Assembly: GCA_964444795.1 (NCBI GenBank)
Contig: CAYUIQ010000192.1
Location: 1-17,484 of the forward strand
Length of the DNA stretch: 17,484 nt
Direction: 5' to 3'
DNA from: JABMRP01 sp964444795
Lineage (GTDB): Bacteria > Planctomycetota > Planctomycetia > Pirellulales > Thermoguttaceae
The notes beneath the pieces are model-generated. The model was not told where the DNA came from, made no database searches, and worked only from the letters and a program-made list of their open reading frames with translations. Numbering within the stretch: position 1 is the first letter of the stretch; each line of letters begins with the position of its first letter. Of the stretch, positions 17,325-17,484 are shown in pieces. Made by a program: the position numbers and the translations under genes.

Positions 17325-17402
17325 GTCGTTTCTCCTGCATGAGGACGGAGGTTGTTCGTGGCACGGTATATCGAAACCCCGATGTCTCCGAGCCACGACC
17401 GC

Positions 17403-17414
17403 CTAGTTTTCTAG
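17403..17414. promoter_or_regulatory. Short dyad upstream of the HzsA-like gene
   Basis: CTAG-TTTT-CTAG, a 4-bp dyad, lies about 80 bp upstream of the HzsA-like start codon. It could be an operator or chance. No clear -35/-10 pair for the minus-strand gene is visible in 17325-17484. Confidence 0.15.
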
Positions 17415-17484
17415 TCCGATGATAGCCGACAGGGGGGGGTTCCGCAAGATGACGGCGTGTTTTATGCTTTAGCGGCGGGTGTAC

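Noticed and set aside
14217..17342. Two long plus-strand frames (about 632 and 368 codons) opposite the HzsA-like gene.
   Set aside because: Antisense shadows rich in Arg/Gly/Val with no motifs. The minus strand shows a signal peptide, domains and three haem sites.

Overview
The window is GC-rich bacterial chromosome, most likely from a planctomycete. That placement is an inference from gene content. It carries a large secreted metzincin of the DUF5117/DUF4953 type, a big exported multihaem protein resembling the hydrazine synthase alpha subunit, a DsbD homologue, and intergenic palindromic repeats of the 'TGGGCTTCCAGCCCGTCG' and 'GCCACTGGCATCTTGCCAGTG' kinds that I associate with planctomycete genomes. 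I see no rRNA, tRNA, CRISPR array or intact insertion sequence.

Layout: (1) 81-2762, minus, secreted zinc metalloprotease. (2) 2763-3131, divergent gap holding a perfect 24-bp inverted repeat. (3) 3132-5234, plus, thiol:disulfide interchange protein DsbD. (4) 5235-5612, convergent gap with a second, looser inverted repeat pair. (5) 5613-6674, minus, purM. (6) 6675-7030, divergent gap with a candidate promoter and inverted repeat. (7) 7031-7795, plus, exported c-type cytochrome, followed by a strong terminator hairpin. (8) 8269-10410, plus, glycogen debranching enzyme glgX. (9) 10503-12068, minus, sigma-54 activator with GAF, AAA+ and Fis-type domains. (10) 12075-12378, divergent control region with a well-spaced sigma-54 promoter. 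(11) 12379-14016, plus, two-gene unit of a TauE/SafE (TSUP) permease and APS kinase cysC. (12) 14017-14324, convergent gap with two hairpins and a nested inverted-repeat element. (13) 14325-17324, minus, large triheme HzsA-like protein.

The most coherent unit is 10503-14016. A sigma-54 activator is transcribed away from a TSUP anion permease and an APS kinase. A GG-N10-GC sigma-54 promoter sits in front of the permease, and a repeated octamer lies about 60-85 bp further upstream. This reads as a self-contained, inducible sulfur-oxyanion module: transport plus APS-to-PAPS phosphorylation, without ATP sulfurylase or reductases in view.

The second theme is three intergenic elements in convergent or divergent gaps. 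Each is a pair of inverted arms whose arms can fold as small hairpins, so they look like REPIN-type mobile repeats. Several genes (protease, DsbD, cytochrome, HzsA-like protein) encode exported redox or envelope proteins, but they are separate transcription units and nothing shows that they act together.
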